A stretch of DNA of 21,945 nt from CAZHWT01 sp964536215 (lineage in GTDB: Bacteria > Patescibacteriota > CAZHWT01), in assembly GCA_964536215.1 (NCBI GenBank), contig CAZHWT010000022.1, forward strand, positions 1 to 21,945, given 5' to 3'. A program made the position numbers and the translations under genes. A model generated the notes under the pieces. The model saw only the letters and a program-made list of their open reading frames with translations, was not told the origin of the DNA and did no database searches. Shown one piece after another: positions 7,160 to 14,731 of the stretch (positions within the stretch are counted from its first letter, which is position 1; the number at the start of each line of letters is the position of its first letter).

Positions 7160-9013
7160 TTGCCTATGTCTGCCCACGATACTGCCTCACAAACCGATCC
7201 TCTCCCCGCCCAATCGTGGAAGTATCTTTACACCTCTGTTCTTGCTTTTCTTGGATCCCGCAAAGGACCGTTTATTTTTTGGTCAATCTTGTTGATTGCT
7301 AGTCAGGCGTATGCCTTGGTTCCGCCGTTACTAATTGGCCACATTGTTGATTTCTTTTTGGTTTATCAGCCCGGCCAAAGCTTGCAGCCATTTTATAACG
7401 ATGTGATTGTTTTAGGCCTGAGTAGTGCCATTGCTGCTTATGTGCGTCTACTTAGCAAAGATAGGTTGGGTAAGATTGATATTGAAACCGTTTATCAGGC
7501 TAAAGTGAGTGGGTTTGATCGATTAATGCGGTATAACTTGAGTTGGCATCAGCGCGAGAATACCGGTAATAAAATGCAGCGTTTGCAGCACGGTCTTAAT
7601 CAGCTGCGGCAGTTGTTGCGGATCAGCCATGATGATTTGCCGGCATTAGCTATCTCTTTTGGCGGTGTACTCATTATTTTTGTCATGAAAGATTGGTTGT
7701 TTGCCGTATTCTTGGCCGTATACGTAGCCGTGTTTGCGGCTATAGAGATTTATTTTTACCGCAAGCTGCAGGAATCCAATCATAATTTTAACCAGGCTAC
7801 AGAGATGTCGAGTGGTACATATTTAGAATCGGCCAATAATGTGCTGACTATTAAAACTATGGGGGCTACGCAGGAGTTAAAGCAGAACTTGGATAAAGTA
7901 GAAACGAAAGCTAAGGACCTGGCGTATGATAATCATCATCTGATTACGAAAAAGTGGCAATATTTTCAGGTGGTTAATGCCGTAGCCTTGGCAGTCTTTT
8001 TGCTGATTGTTGGTCACTCGGTGATCGCGGGAGTAATGACGGCTGGAGCAGCGTTTGTTTACTTTACCTATTATCAACGTTTGGCGGATAGTGCGACGAA
8101 TGGCGTGAGCACGTTGCTGAGTTTGTTGGAATTTAAATCAGCAATTGAACGGATGATGCCTATTTACGATCAGGCGCCGCAGCAGGTGTTCGGCCAAACA
8201 TTTCCTTTGAATTGGCGAGATATCGAGATTGATCGCGGGAGTCTGACGTTTAAGTTTGACCAACAAGAGTTTAAAATTACTGACTTGTCGTTACGATTGG
8301 ATCGTGGGCAAAAAATTGGGGTGGTTGGTAGGTCTGGTAGCGGTAAGTCAACGCTGGCTAAGCTGTTGTTGGGCATTCATCAGCTTGAGAGCGGGTCGCT
8401 GACGATTGGTGGTGTGCCGTTGCAAAGCATCGATGCAGCAGAGTTGACTCGGCATATTACGATTGTGCCCCAGGAAACAGAGTTGTTTAATACGAGTTTG
8501 CTGGAAAATATCACCATGATGAAAAAAGTTGACCAGGTCAAGTTGGATAAAGCTATTCGAGTTGCCTGTCTGCAGCCAGTCATTGATAAACTGCCTGGCG
8601 GGTTGGACACGAATGTGGGAGCAAAAGGGGGTCGATTGTCTGGCGGAGAAAAGCAGCGGATCGGCATAGCCCGGGCAGTGTATGCTGATACAGAGATAAT
8701 GGTTTTTGATGAAGCTACCTCGGCCTTGGATAGTAAAACGGAAATTATGGTGCAGGATGCGTTGGAAAAAGAGCTTAAAGGCAAGACGCTTATTATTATT
8801 GCTCATCGTTTCATGACGTTAAATCAGGTGGATAGGATTATTGTCTTTGATAAAGGAAGGGTGATTGAGCAAGATGGTTTTGCTAAGCTATTGGGCAATA
8901 CTAGCTCAGCTTTTTATGAATTGTATAAAATTCAACAGCCGAAGAAGCTAGTTTTACCGTCTAATAGACACGTTGACATCCATAACAGCGTCCAAATATA
9001 TCCGACCAAATAG
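7160..9013 (+). CDS. ABC exporter, fused membrane and ATPase domains (617 aa)
   Basis: This is a half-transporter of the MsbA/MdlB/LmrA type, expected to dimerise and export a lipid, peptide or drug. The membrane domain spans about residues 35-330, with hydrophobic segments near 37-60, 82-97, 160-200 and 270-303. The ATPase domain has every motif: Walker A GRSGSGKST (390-398), Q-loop Q438, signature LSGGE (493-497), Walker B EIMVFDE (512-518) and H-loop H549. The substrate cannot be deduced. The frame can start at TTG 7160 or ATG 7166 two codons later; neither has a clear Shine-Dalgarno, and ATG is the simpler choice. It is transcribed divergently from the DHH gene across a 311-bp gap. The C-terminal 30 residues extend past the ATPase fold and are poorly conserved in appearance. 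Confidence 0.93.
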   Translation: MPMSAHDTASQTDPLPAQSWKYLYTSVLAFLGSRKGPFIFWSILLIASQAYALVPPLLIGHIVDFFLVYQPGQSLQPFYNDVIVLGLSSAIAAYVRLLSKDRLGKIDIETVYQAKVSGFDRLMRYNLSWHQRENTGNKMQRLQHGLNQLRQLLRISHDDLPALAISFGGVLIIFVMKDWLFAVFLAVYVAVFAAIEIYFYRKLQESNHNFNQATEMSSGTYLESANNVLTIKTMGATQELKQNLDKVETKAKDLAYDNHHLITKKWQYFQVVNAVALAVFLLIVGHSVIAGVMTAGAAFVYFTYYQRLADSATNGVSTLLSLLEFKSAIERMMPIYDQAPQQVFGQTFPLNWRDIEIDRGSLTFKFDQQEFKITDLSLRLDRGQKIGVVGRSGSGKSTLAKLLLGIHQLESGSLTIGGVPLQSIDAAELTRHITIVPQETELFNTSLLENITMMKKVDQVKLDKAIRVACLQPVIDKLPGGLDTNVGAKGGRLSGGEKQRIGIARAVYADTEIMVFDEATSALDSKTEIMVQDALEKELKGKTLIIIAHRFMTLNQVDRIIVFDKGRVIEQDGFAKLLGNTSSAFYELYKIQQPKKLVLPSNRHVDIHNSVQIYPTK

Positions 9014-9053
9014 TATCGATTATTGGGGGTTTGTATCTTAGTAGTATGCAGAA

Positions 9054-9084
9054 GAGGCGAGGCTGCTATGACGAACCTCGCCTC
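9054..9084. terminator. Perfect 9-bp hairpin between convergent genes
   Basis: GAGGCGAGG (9054-9062) and CCTCGCCTC (9076-9084) enclose a 13-nt loop between the ends of the ABC exporter and the minus-strand repeat protein. It is placed to serve both strands, but neither side has a good T-run. Confidence 0.5.
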
Positions 9085-9092
9085 CACATGAA

Positions 9093-9665
9093 TTAGGCTT
9101 CTTTATTGTCTGAGCCCTTGATGGCTTGTTCGACTACGTCGCGTGGTAGCGAGGCAGTGGCCAACAATGCGTTGCGGACGGTGGTGCCAGCTTCTCCACC
9201 GATTTCATCGGCGGCCGCTAGGGCGCTCTTTACCGATTCAGCAACCGCTTCAGTGGTATTGACGCCGGTGTTTCCAGCAGTATCAATCACGGCTTCGATG
9301 GCTGATACGGCTACGGAGCCAACGTCGCCACCTACTTTGGCTGCCCCAGTTACAACCCCGCTCACAGCGTTAGCTGCACTAGTGGTTATGTTGCCGCCAG
9401 TTTGACTGACGCCGTCAATAACACCGTTGACAGTAGAAGTGGCCACGTCGGTAATAGAATCCCCGACGGAACCAGCTCCCTCAATAGCGCCAGCAGCGAC
9501 AGAGCTAATGGCATCAACTCCGGCTGCACCAATTTCTCCGCCGTCGTTTAATACACCAACTACTTGACCCTTAACAGCGCTGCGAACAGCAGTCAGGATG
9601 TCGTCAGTGCCAGAAATAGTAGCGGTAATAGCACTGCTGACTTCGTTAATTATTTTGTCGATCAT
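9093..9665 (-). CDS. Protein of tandem 22-residue amphipathic repeats (190 aa)
   Basis: No family is recognised. From about residue 25 the sequence divides into consecutive 22-residue units, most ending in (V/T/I)G: ...VGVLNDGGEIG, AAGVDAISSVAAGAIEGAGSVG-type, then four more of exactly 22 and a final degenerate one. Ala, Gly, Val, Ser and Thr dominate, with hydrophobic residues at 3-4 spacing. This 2x11 periodicity is that of amphipathic surface helices in LEA-like, synuclein-like and apolipoprotein-like proteins, which bind membranes or protect proteins under stress. That role is inferred from periodicity only. There is no Cys, Trp, signal peptide or membrane anchor. GTG 9674 would add three residues, but GGGAGG sits 8 nt before ATG 9665, so ATG is preferred. 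A promoter with an operator-like dyad lies upstream. Confidence 0.75.
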   Translation of the reverse strand: MIDKIINEVSSAITATISGTDDILTAVRSAVKGQVVGVLNDGGEIGAAGVDAISSVAAGAIEGAGSVGDSITDVATSTVNGVIDGVSQTGGNITTSAANAVSGVVTGAAKVGGDVGSVAVSAIEAVIDTAGNTGVNTTEAVAESVKSALAAADEIGGEAGTTVRNALLATASLPRDVVEQAIKGSDNKEA

Positions 9666-9680
9666 ATTTTTCACCTCCCA

Positions 9681-9729
9681 ACACTCGTGTGATACCTATA
9701 GTGTATAGGGCTTAACAGGGAGGCGTCAA
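9681..9729 (-). promoter_or_regulatory. Promoter with overlapping dyads for the 22-residue-repeat gene
   Basis: On the minus strand TTGACG (9729-9724) and TATACA (9707-9702) are 16 bp apart. The -10 lies inside CCTATAgtgTATAGG (9695-9709, perfect arms), and a second dyad, ACACtcGTGT, lies at 9681-9690. A repressor bound here would block the promoter, suggesting induced expression. Confidence 0.5.
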
Positions 9730-9745
9730 ACTGTGGTAGTTGGGA

Positions 9746-10105
9746 CTAGTTTTGGTCGCCCACTTGAAGCTGGATTAGTCGGAAATTAATAATCTTGATT
9801 ATGGTCTTAGAATTTGCTTGGATGTTATAAAACTTGCTGAGATCTTGGTATATTTCTTGGTCTCGTTTTATTTCACCGTCGGCCAGTTTTTCTTGTGTAG
9901 TTAATTGGCCGATTGGTTTTTCGGTTATGCTTGTAACTACAGCCCGGCCAAATTCTTGGTCTGTCTCTGCGTTCAATAATCGTAGAATATCGGTTGCCTG
10001 GATATCCTTGTCACCATTGATCCGCTAGGTGGCTGTTTTGGTACCATGGAGCACGAGGCGGACAAGGTGGGGGGCGAATCGAAGCGTCTTACTGTTAGTG
10101 GTCAT
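9746..10105 (-). pseudogene. ASCH-domain gene interrupted by one TAG
   Basis: Reading from ATG 10105 gives TLRFAPHLVRLVLHGTKTAT, a TAG at 10027-10025, and then RINGDKDIQATDILRLL in the same frame to TAG 9748-9746. Joined, the 119 codons match the ASCH fold (related to PUA/EVE and predicted to bind RNA or nucleotides), whose opening usually reads FxPxLxxxIxxGxKTxTWR. The TAG stands where Trp is expected, so one G-to-A change in TGG explains the break. The downstream part alone is open from a TTG at 9976. It starts 55 bp after the hxlR-type stop and may share its transcript. Either it is a recent pseudogene or a base error; amber read-through is possible but unsupported. Confidence 0.7.
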
Positions 10106-10160
10106 TTTTATTTCTTAGCAATATTCTGAACTCTATACTCGTTGCTCTGAACTCGTGGCG

Positions 10161-10505
10161 CTAGCCGGCTTGTTCGCCCCAAGTGCGCATGTCGTCGATG
10201 ATGGTGTGGAGGGATTGACCCTTGGTGGTGAGGGTATATTCGACTCTGGGTGGAACTTGCGGATAAACGGTTTTGGAGATAATGCCATTGTGCTCTAGTT
10301 CGTCTAAGCGGACCGAGAGTGTTTTAGGGCTAATTCCGACGAGCGATTTTTGCAGTTCGCCGAAGCGCTTGGTTCCTTGAAAAAGGTCGCGCAGGATGAG
10401 CATGGTCCATTTGCTGCCAATTATGCGCATAGTTTTGGTAACGCCACAGGTGGCGTCATCTAGCTTTGGTTCGATTGACCTAGATTGAGTTTTGAATAAG
10501 TTCAT
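10161..10505 (-). CDS. HxlR-family redox-type transcriptional regulator (114 aa)
   Basis: The winged-helix HxlR (MarR-like, DUF24) pattern is clear: CGVTKTMRIIGSKWTMLILR (residues 20-39), the RFGELQKSLVGISPKTLSVR recognition region, and a wing ending in PRVEYTLTTKG. C20 is the only cysteine and sits just ahead of the first helix, where YodB/HypR-type members carry their quinone- or diamide-sensing thiol. It is divergent from an FMN reductase, the classic target of such sensors. The start ATG 10505 lies where transcription from the promoter at 10512-10540 should begin, and no ribosome-binding site precedes it, so the mRNA is probably leaderless. Repeated half-sites in the shared intergenic region suggest autoregulation. 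Confidence 0.9.
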   Translation of the reverse strand: MNLFKTQSRSIEPKLDDATCGVTKTMRIIGSKWTMLILRDLFQGTKRFGELQKSLVGISPKTLSVRLDELEHNGIISKTVYPQVPPRVEYTLTTKGQSLHTIIDDMRTWGEQAG

Positions 10506-10511
10506 GTCTAG

Positions 10512-10598
10512 AGTATATCATATGCTTTACTTTTTGTAACTACTTTACATAATGAAGTAAAGACGATAGTATGAACACACTTCAAAAAGTGAAGTAAA
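10512..10598. promoter_or_regulatory. Divergent promoters with repeated HxlR-type operator half-sites
   Basis: Minus promoter: GTTACA (10540-10535), 17 bp, TATACT (10517-10512). Plus promoter: TTTACA (10545-10550), 16 bp, TAGTAT (10567-10572). Half-sites of the form TTACTT/AAGTAA recur: TTTACTT 10526-10532, TACTT 10541-10545, TGAAGTAAA 10554-10561 inside the plus spacer, and the perfect dyad ACTTCAaaaagTGAAGT (10579-10595) just past the plus start. One regulator bound across these could silence both genes. Confidence 0.65.
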
Positions 10599-10615
10599 TA
10601 AAAAAGGAGGTCACT

Positions 10616-11209
10616 ATGACTAAACCAAAAGTACTTATTATAGTCGGCAGTGTTCGTGAAGAACGGGTTGGCGAAGGAATTGCCAAATGGGTGAAAAAGG
10701 TAGCCGACAGCCATTCAGCGGGTATGGAATATGAAATGGTGGATTTGAAGGGCCATGGCTTTGGTAATTATACCGACGCTCGACCAGCTAGCCTGATAGA
10801 AGAAGGTCAGTATGCTACTCCGGGAATTAATAAATGGGCGGAAAAGGTTGATAAAGCCGATGGATATATATTGGTGACGCCAGAATACAACCATAGCTAT
10901 CCAGGATCGCTAAAGAATGCTCTGGACGCCGTCTACACGCCATGGAACAAAAAGCCGGTTAGCTATGTGTCATATGGCTCTGGGGCAGGTGGAGCTAGAG
11001 CAGTGGAGCACCTGCGCGGTATTGCAGCTGAGTTGCAGCAGGCTGATATTCGCTTGGCGACTCATATAGTTAATTTCTTTTTGGGTAATTTGAATGAGGC
11101 TGGTGAGCCTAAGGATCCAACGTATACCAAAAATTTGCAAGATCAATTGGATCAATTGGAGTGGTGGGTAAAGGCGCTTAAGTCTGCTCGTGAAGCTAAA
11201 GCTCAATGA
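10616..11209 (+). CDS. NAD(P)H-dependent FMN reductase (197 aa)
   Basis: The flavodoxin-like fold of the NADPH:FMN reductase/quinone reductase family (SsuE, YieF, azoreductase group) is visible. The FMN phosphate loop is GSVREERVG (11-19), followed by the PEYNHSYPGSLKNALD motif (89-104) that contacts the flavin ring, and a YGSGAGGARA loop (about 120-129). Length is typical of the family. Such enzymes reduce quinones, azo dyes or free flavin in the cytoplasm. AAGGAGG at 10604-10610 is an excellent ribosome-binding site 5 nt before ATG 10616. The gene faces the HxlR regulator across a shared operator region, so it is most likely induced by electrophile or quinone stress. Confidence 0.92.
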   Translation: MTKPKVLIIVGSVREERVGEGIAKWVKKVADSHSAGMEYEMVDLKGHGFGNYTDARPASLIEEGQYATPGINKWAEKVDKADGYILVTPEYNHSYPGSLKNALDAVYTPWNKKPVSYVSYGSGAGGARAVEHLRGIAAELQQADIRLATHIVNFFLGNLNEAGEPKDPTYTKNLQDQLDQLEWWVKALKSAREAKAQ

Positions 11210-11420
11210 CCGTAAGGGGACGAGGGTAAAGAATATTGTTACGGTAAGTAAATGCGGTCGGAGAAACATCCGCGCTATCAGTCTGGTTGGATTGTCGCGC
11301 GGAGTCTATCCTGGTGAGTATTGGGCTTGTAATGATGGTGGAAACCAGACTTTGCGACTCAGGTTGTAGGGGAAAGTGTCTAATGAGGAAATTGTGGTCT
11401 ACGCCTGAGTGTGTTGATGG

Positions 11421-12197
11421 TTAAAAGTTGAATTGAATTGCGTTGGCTGGGGCGGCTTGGGTGAGAGAGTAGGTGTGGCCGTGGCTGGTGAGTTGATAGA
11501 TCATGTTTTTTCGCTCAATTACAATGGGCCAGCTATTTGCCTGGGCATGAGCAAATAAATCGGCTTCTGGGTTGAAGGCAATGGGATTTTTGACCATGGA
11601 GAGCATGTCGACATCTCCAACGCTATCGCCAATGGCTAGGCTGTTATTCAAGGATAAATTATGTTGCTGGATAAGTGGCTTGAGAAGCTTATCCTTTTGT
11701 TTGTGGGTCATATCTATTTGACCGGTGAAGAAATCTCCGTGGCGCTGATAATGTTGACCAATCCAGGCGTCAAATTTGTATAAGTCTGCAAAGGGCTTAA
11801 CAATTTCTTCTTGGGATCCGGAAATAGCAATAAGGAAGTAACTTTGTTGCTTGAGATATTGGATCAGCTGGCGGGTGTAGGTGTAGACATTTTGTGATTG
11901 GGTAGCGAAGACGGTTGAGGCAGCTTGTTCAAAGTGGCTGACTCTGATTTGCGGTAGGATCTGGGTGAAGGCGATGGCCATGGTTTCTTGAAAGGTGTTA
12001 AAGGCATTAACGTTGGTTCGTTGCTTCCAGTCTACTTCTAATTGCTTAATGGAATCATAAAAGCCAACTGGGACCTGATGGCGATTAATTAGTTCGAATA
12101 TAACTTCGCGATACAGACCTGATCGGAAAATAGTGCCATCTATATCAAAGACGGCAAACTTCTGTTTGGCTGATTGAGATGGTGAAGAGGTCGTCAT
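11421..12197 (-). CDS. HAD-superfamily hydrolase, SerB-like subfamily IB (258 aa)
   Basis: HAD phosphatases cleave phosphate esters through an aspartyl-phosphate. Motif I is FDIDGT with D18 as nucleophile and D20 as acid/base, motif II is AISGS (S126), motif III is a Lys near 168-170, and motif IV is AIGDSVGDVDML with D191 and D195. The helical cap between residues 30 and 110 places it in the IB group with phosphoserine-phosphatase-like enzymes, but the substrate cannot be assigned. It is the last gene of the recA cluster: its ATG overlaps the stop of the flavoprotein gene by 4 nt, which suggests translational coupling. The gap beyond it to 11210 shows no terminator or gene that I can support. 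Confidence 0.85.
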   Translation of the reverse strand: MTTSSPSQSAKQKFAVFDIDGTIFRSGLYREVIFELINRHQVPVGFYDSIKQLEVDWKQRTNVNAFNTFQETMAIAFTQILPQIRVSHFEQAASTVFATQSQNVYTYTRQLIQYLKQQSYFLIAISGSQEEIVKPFADLYKFDAWIGQHYQRHGDFFTGQIDMTHKQKDKLLKPLIQQHNLSLNNSLAIGDSVGDVDMLSMVKNPIAFNPEADLFAHAQANSWPIVIERKNMIYQLTSHGHTYSLTQAAPANAIQFNF

Positions 12198-12880
12198 GCG
12201 GATGTTTGACTCCAGTCATATTCAAAGTAGTCAGAATAGATGTTATCAATTGGTATGTCGTATGTGATGAGCAACTCTTCGACCTTCTCGACTAAAGGAA
12301 TGGGGCCCGAGAGGTAAAACTTGGTGTTGCTGTCAGGGTGTATGTGAAGTTGTTGCGCGAGGGCGTCGGTGAGCTGATCGGGTTGATTGAAGTGGTTGAT
12401 TGGGGCGCCGGTATATTTTTCTACCTGATTAAAATCGTCCTGAAATAGTCGTTCATTGGGACGATGTTGAAAGAAGATTTGGACTTGGAGAGGAGTTTGG
12501 TGGTGAATGACGTCAAGTAGGATGGATCTGAAGGGGGTTATACCGATGCCGAAAGCTACAAAAATGTGAGGCGTTTTTGGATTGGTGATGACAAATTCGC
12601 CGCCAATTGATTGTAGGTTGATGGTATCATCGCTGGTCATAGCATTAAGCGCCTGCTTATAGCTGGAGGCGGAGATGCGGGTGGTAAAGCAGAGTGATTG
12701 TGCGTGAGGTGGATTAGAAATAGTGAAAAAGCGTTCTGGGCCACTGGTGTCCATAGCAGGGTGAGGTAGATAGAAAACACCGTACTGGCCGGCGCGCCAG
12801 GTAATTGGTTCTGGCGCGCTCCAGAAAAAAGAGACTATATTGGATGTTAATGGCTGTTTTTTGACTAGCTGAAGTTGCAC
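12194..12880 (-). CDS. Ferredoxin-NADP reductase-like FAD/NAD(P) flavoprotein (228 aa)
   Basis: The protein has the two-domain ferredoxin reductase fold. The FAD-binding barrel carries RAGQYGVFY (29-37) and RFFTIS (50-55), the RxYS/T motif that holds FAD. The nucleotide-binding half carries AFGIGITPFRSIL (109-121) and FYLSGP near residue 190, ending in the aromatic C-terminus YFEYDW. There is no ferredoxin or haem domain, so it would pass electrons to a separate partner that is not in this window. GTG 12880 is chosen because the barrel begins directly after it; no Shine-Dalgarno is seen. The start lies 15 bp after the recA stop, and the end overlaps the HAD gene, so the three genes look like one operon. 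Confidence 0.87.
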   Translation of the reverse strand: MQLQLVKKQPLTSNIVSFFWSAPEPITWRAGQYGVFYLPHPAMDTSGPERFFTISNPPHAQSLCFTTRISASSYKQALNAMTSDDTINLQSIGGEFVITNPKTPHIFVAFGIGITPFRSILLDVIHHQTPLQVQIFFQHRPNERLFQDDFNQVEKYTGAPINHFNQPDQLTDALAQQLHIHPDSNTKFYLSGPIPLVEKVEELLITYDIPIDNIYSDYFEYDWSQTSA

Positions 12881-12895
12881 GGTAGTACGGTTAGA

Positions 12896-13972
12896 TTATT
12901 CTCCAGCGGCGTCCAACCCCTCCTCATTGTCGTTTTCCGTATCATGGCCAATTTCGAATGGAACTTCTTTTTTGGAGTCTCGGATTTTCTTATTGAGCTC
13001 TTCCATGACTTTAGGGTTTTCCTGTAAATATCGCTTAGCTCCTTCGCGACCTTGAGCAATATTTTCGCCGTTGTAGCTAAACCAGGCGCCGGCTTTCTGA
13101 ACCAATCCAAGCTCAACCGCTACGTCCAGAGTGCTGCCTGATTTGGATATGCCTTCGTTGTACATAATGTCAAACTCAGCGGTGCGGAATGGCGGAGCGA
13201 TTTTATTCTTGACGACTTTAACTTTGGTCTGACTACCGCTGACATTGTCCCCTTCTTTAATTTGACCAGTTCGGCGAACTTCTAACCTAATTGAGGCGTA
13301 GAACTTGAGAGCTTTTCCGCCGGTGGTGGTTTCGGGATTGCCAAACATAACACCGATTTTTTCGCGGAGCTGGTTGGTGAAAATGACGGTGGTGTGGGTG
13401 CGGGAGATGGCGCCAGTTAGCTTGCGGAGAGCCTGACTCATAAGTCTGGCTTGTAAGCCCATGTGAGCGTCGCCCATATCGCCTTCAATTTCAGCTCGTG
13501 GGGTAAGAGCTGCAACAGAGTCGACTACGACAATATCAACAGCGCCAGAACGGATGAGGGTTTCGGTAATTTCTAGGGCTTGCTCGCCGGTATCTGGTTG
13601 AGATACGAGTAGATTATCGATGTCCACGCCAATGCGACGGGCATAGATTGGGTCTAGAGCATGTTCGGCGTCTACAAACGCAGCAGTACCGCCGCTTTTT
13701 TGAACTTCGGAAATAGCATGGAGAGTGAGCGTAGTTTTACCAGATGATTCTGGGCCATAGATTTCGATAATACGGCCTTTGGGGTAGCCGCCGCCAAGAG
13801 CCATGTCTAGAGCAATTGAGCCAGATGGGATGCACTCTACGTTCATGCGTCCGTTAGACTCGCCCAGCTTCATGATTGAGCCTTTACCGAACTGTTTTTC
13901 GATTTGATCCATGGCCAATTTGACGGCTTGGCTGCGATTGTCCTGTTGTTTGTCTGCGGTTGAGTTTGCCAT
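12896..13972 (-). CDS. recA: Recombinase RecA (358 aa)
   Basis: RecA forms the strand-exchange filament on single-stranded DNA and triggers the SOS response. Walker A is GPESSGKTT (73-81), and the sequence contains the KLTGAISRTHTTVIFTNQLR region including the Walker B strand, the L2 region GGKALKFYASIRLEVRR, and a short acidic C-terminal tail (DTENDNEEGLD). Length and order match bacterial RecA throughout. ATG 13972 is preceded by AAGGA about 16 nt upstream, rather far. No LexA-type box is recognisable and the upstream promoter is unclear; a -10-like TATACA lies at 14002-13997. Downstream genes follow at 15 bp and with an overlap, an unusual pairing with a flavoprotein and a phosphatase rather than recX. 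Confidence 0.98.
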   Translation of the reverse strand: MANSTADKQQDNRSQAVKLAMDQIEKQFGKGSIMKLGESNGRMNVECIPSGSIALDMALGGGYPKGRIIEIYGPESSGKTTLTLHAISEVQKSGGTAAFVDAEHALDPIYARRIGVDIDNLLVSQPDTGEQALEITETLIRSGAVDIVVVDSVAALTPRAEIEGDMGDAHMGLQARLMSQALRKLTGAISRTHTTVIFTNQLREKIGVMFGNPETTTGGKALKFYASIRLEVRRTGQIKEGDNVSGSQTKVKVVKNKIAPPFRTAEFDIMYNEGISKSGSTLDVAVELGLVQKAGAWFSYNGENIAQGREGAKRYLQENPKVMEELNKKIRDSKKEVPFEIGHDTENDNEEGLDAAGE

Positions 13973-14027
13973 AAATAGTTATTACATTCCTTTCTATGTA
14001 TAAAAGTGTACCATGGTTCTAGGCCTG

Positions 14028-14042
14028 TCCGCCTCTGGCGGA
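14028..14042. repeat. Hairpin repeat, TCCGCC-tct-GGCGGA form
   Basis: Six perfect base pairs close a TCT triloop. The reverse-oriented copy is at 21303-21317, and versions with A:T at the third pair occur at 17084-17098 and 21005-21019. Flanking GCCTG before the stem is also shared among copies. Confidence 0.65.
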
Positions 14043-14189
14043 TTCTAGGCTCTAGGTTAATGTGCTTTTTTACTATACCCGTACAATACCCGAATGTCAA
14101 CGAGCAAGCTTTTGAGGAAGGTTCAAGGTGGCGAGGCAGCGAGGTGCAAGGTATGTCTGATTAGTTTTTTTCTTCCTCCATGATTTATC

Positions 14190-14218
14190 TGGAATATGAG
14201 GGGGTATGCTGCTATAAT
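14190..14218 (+). promoter_or_regulatory. Promoter of tRNA-Pro
   Basis: TGGAAT (14190-14195), a 17-bp spacer and TATAAT (14213-14218) preceded by TGC make an extended -10 promoter. Transcription should start near 14225, exactly where the heptamer array begins. Confidence 0.6.
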
Positions 14219-14223
14219 ATGTT

Positions 14224-14281
14224 CGTTAATCGTTAATCGTTAATCGTTAATCGTTAATCGTTAATCGTTAATCGTTAATCG
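14224..14281 (+). repeat. Eight perfect CGTTAAT tandem units in the tRNA-Pro leader
   Basis: The 7-bp unit CGTTAAT repeats eight times without change, plus CG. It is the most regular member of the heptamer family seen elsewhere in the window and lies between the tRNA promoter and the mature 5' end. Confidence 0.9.
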
Positions 14282-14282
14282 T

Positions 14283-14359
14283 CGGGGTGTGGCGCAGTTG
14301 GCTAGCGCGCCAGTATGGGGTACTGGAGGCCGGAAGTTCAAGTCTTCTCACCCCGACCA
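14283..14359 (+). tRNA. tRNA-Pro (anticodon GGG)
   Basis: Acceptor arms CGGGGTG and CACCCCG pair over 7 bp, and CCA is encoded after discriminator A. The anticodon stem CCAGT/ACTGG holds the loop ATGGGGT, giving anticodon GGG for proline. The D arm contains AGTTGGCTAGC, and the T arm GGAAG/CTTCT holds TTCAAGT. Total length is 77 nt. Confidence 0.96.
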
Positions 14360-14379
14360 GAAAATTCGTTAAAATTTTC

Positions 14380-14705
14380 CCTTATCCCTCCTCTTAATTC
14401 TTCATTCCTATCCTCTGCTCGTTTGCATGACGTGAATTTTCTAAGAATGAAGGGGGAGAATGTAGGGGTAGTGGAAGTGGGCATAAACATCCCCTTATCC
14501 TTTCTCTTAATTCTGCATTCTTACTCTCTATTCGCTTATATATGGTGTGAATTTTCTAAGAATGAAGGGGGAGAATGTAGGGGTAGTGGAAGGGGCATCA
14601 GCTTCTCTTCAACTTTCTCTTAATTCTTCATTCTTATCCTCTGTTCGTGTGTATGGTGTGCACGCTCTAAGAATGGGGGAGAATGTAGGGGTAGTGGAGG
14701 GCGGA
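14380..14705 (+). repeat. Three tandem ~113-bp repeats downstream of tRNA-Pro
   Basis: CTCTTAATTC recurs at 14391, 14504 and 14617, an exact 113-bp period, and each unit ends with GAGAATGTAGGGGTAGTGGA. Within a unit CTTCATTCTTA (perfect in copy 3, one change in copies 1 and 2) can pair with TAAGAATGAAG further on, so each unit can form a long hairpin. Open frames here are repeat-derived and short. The 3-copy array fills the gap between the tRNA and the next gene. Confidence 0.85.
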
Positions 14706-14731
14706 ATATGTAGTCTCTTGCGCTGAGGCGG

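Noticed and set aside
9746..10105. TAG reassigned to Trp
   Set aside because: TAG ends other genes normally (for example the same frame at 9748-9746 and AbrB-like at 17021-17023), so a single mutation is simpler.
14380..14705. CRISPR-like array
   Set aside because: The 113-bp units are repeated along their whole length with no unique spacers, and no cas gene is present.
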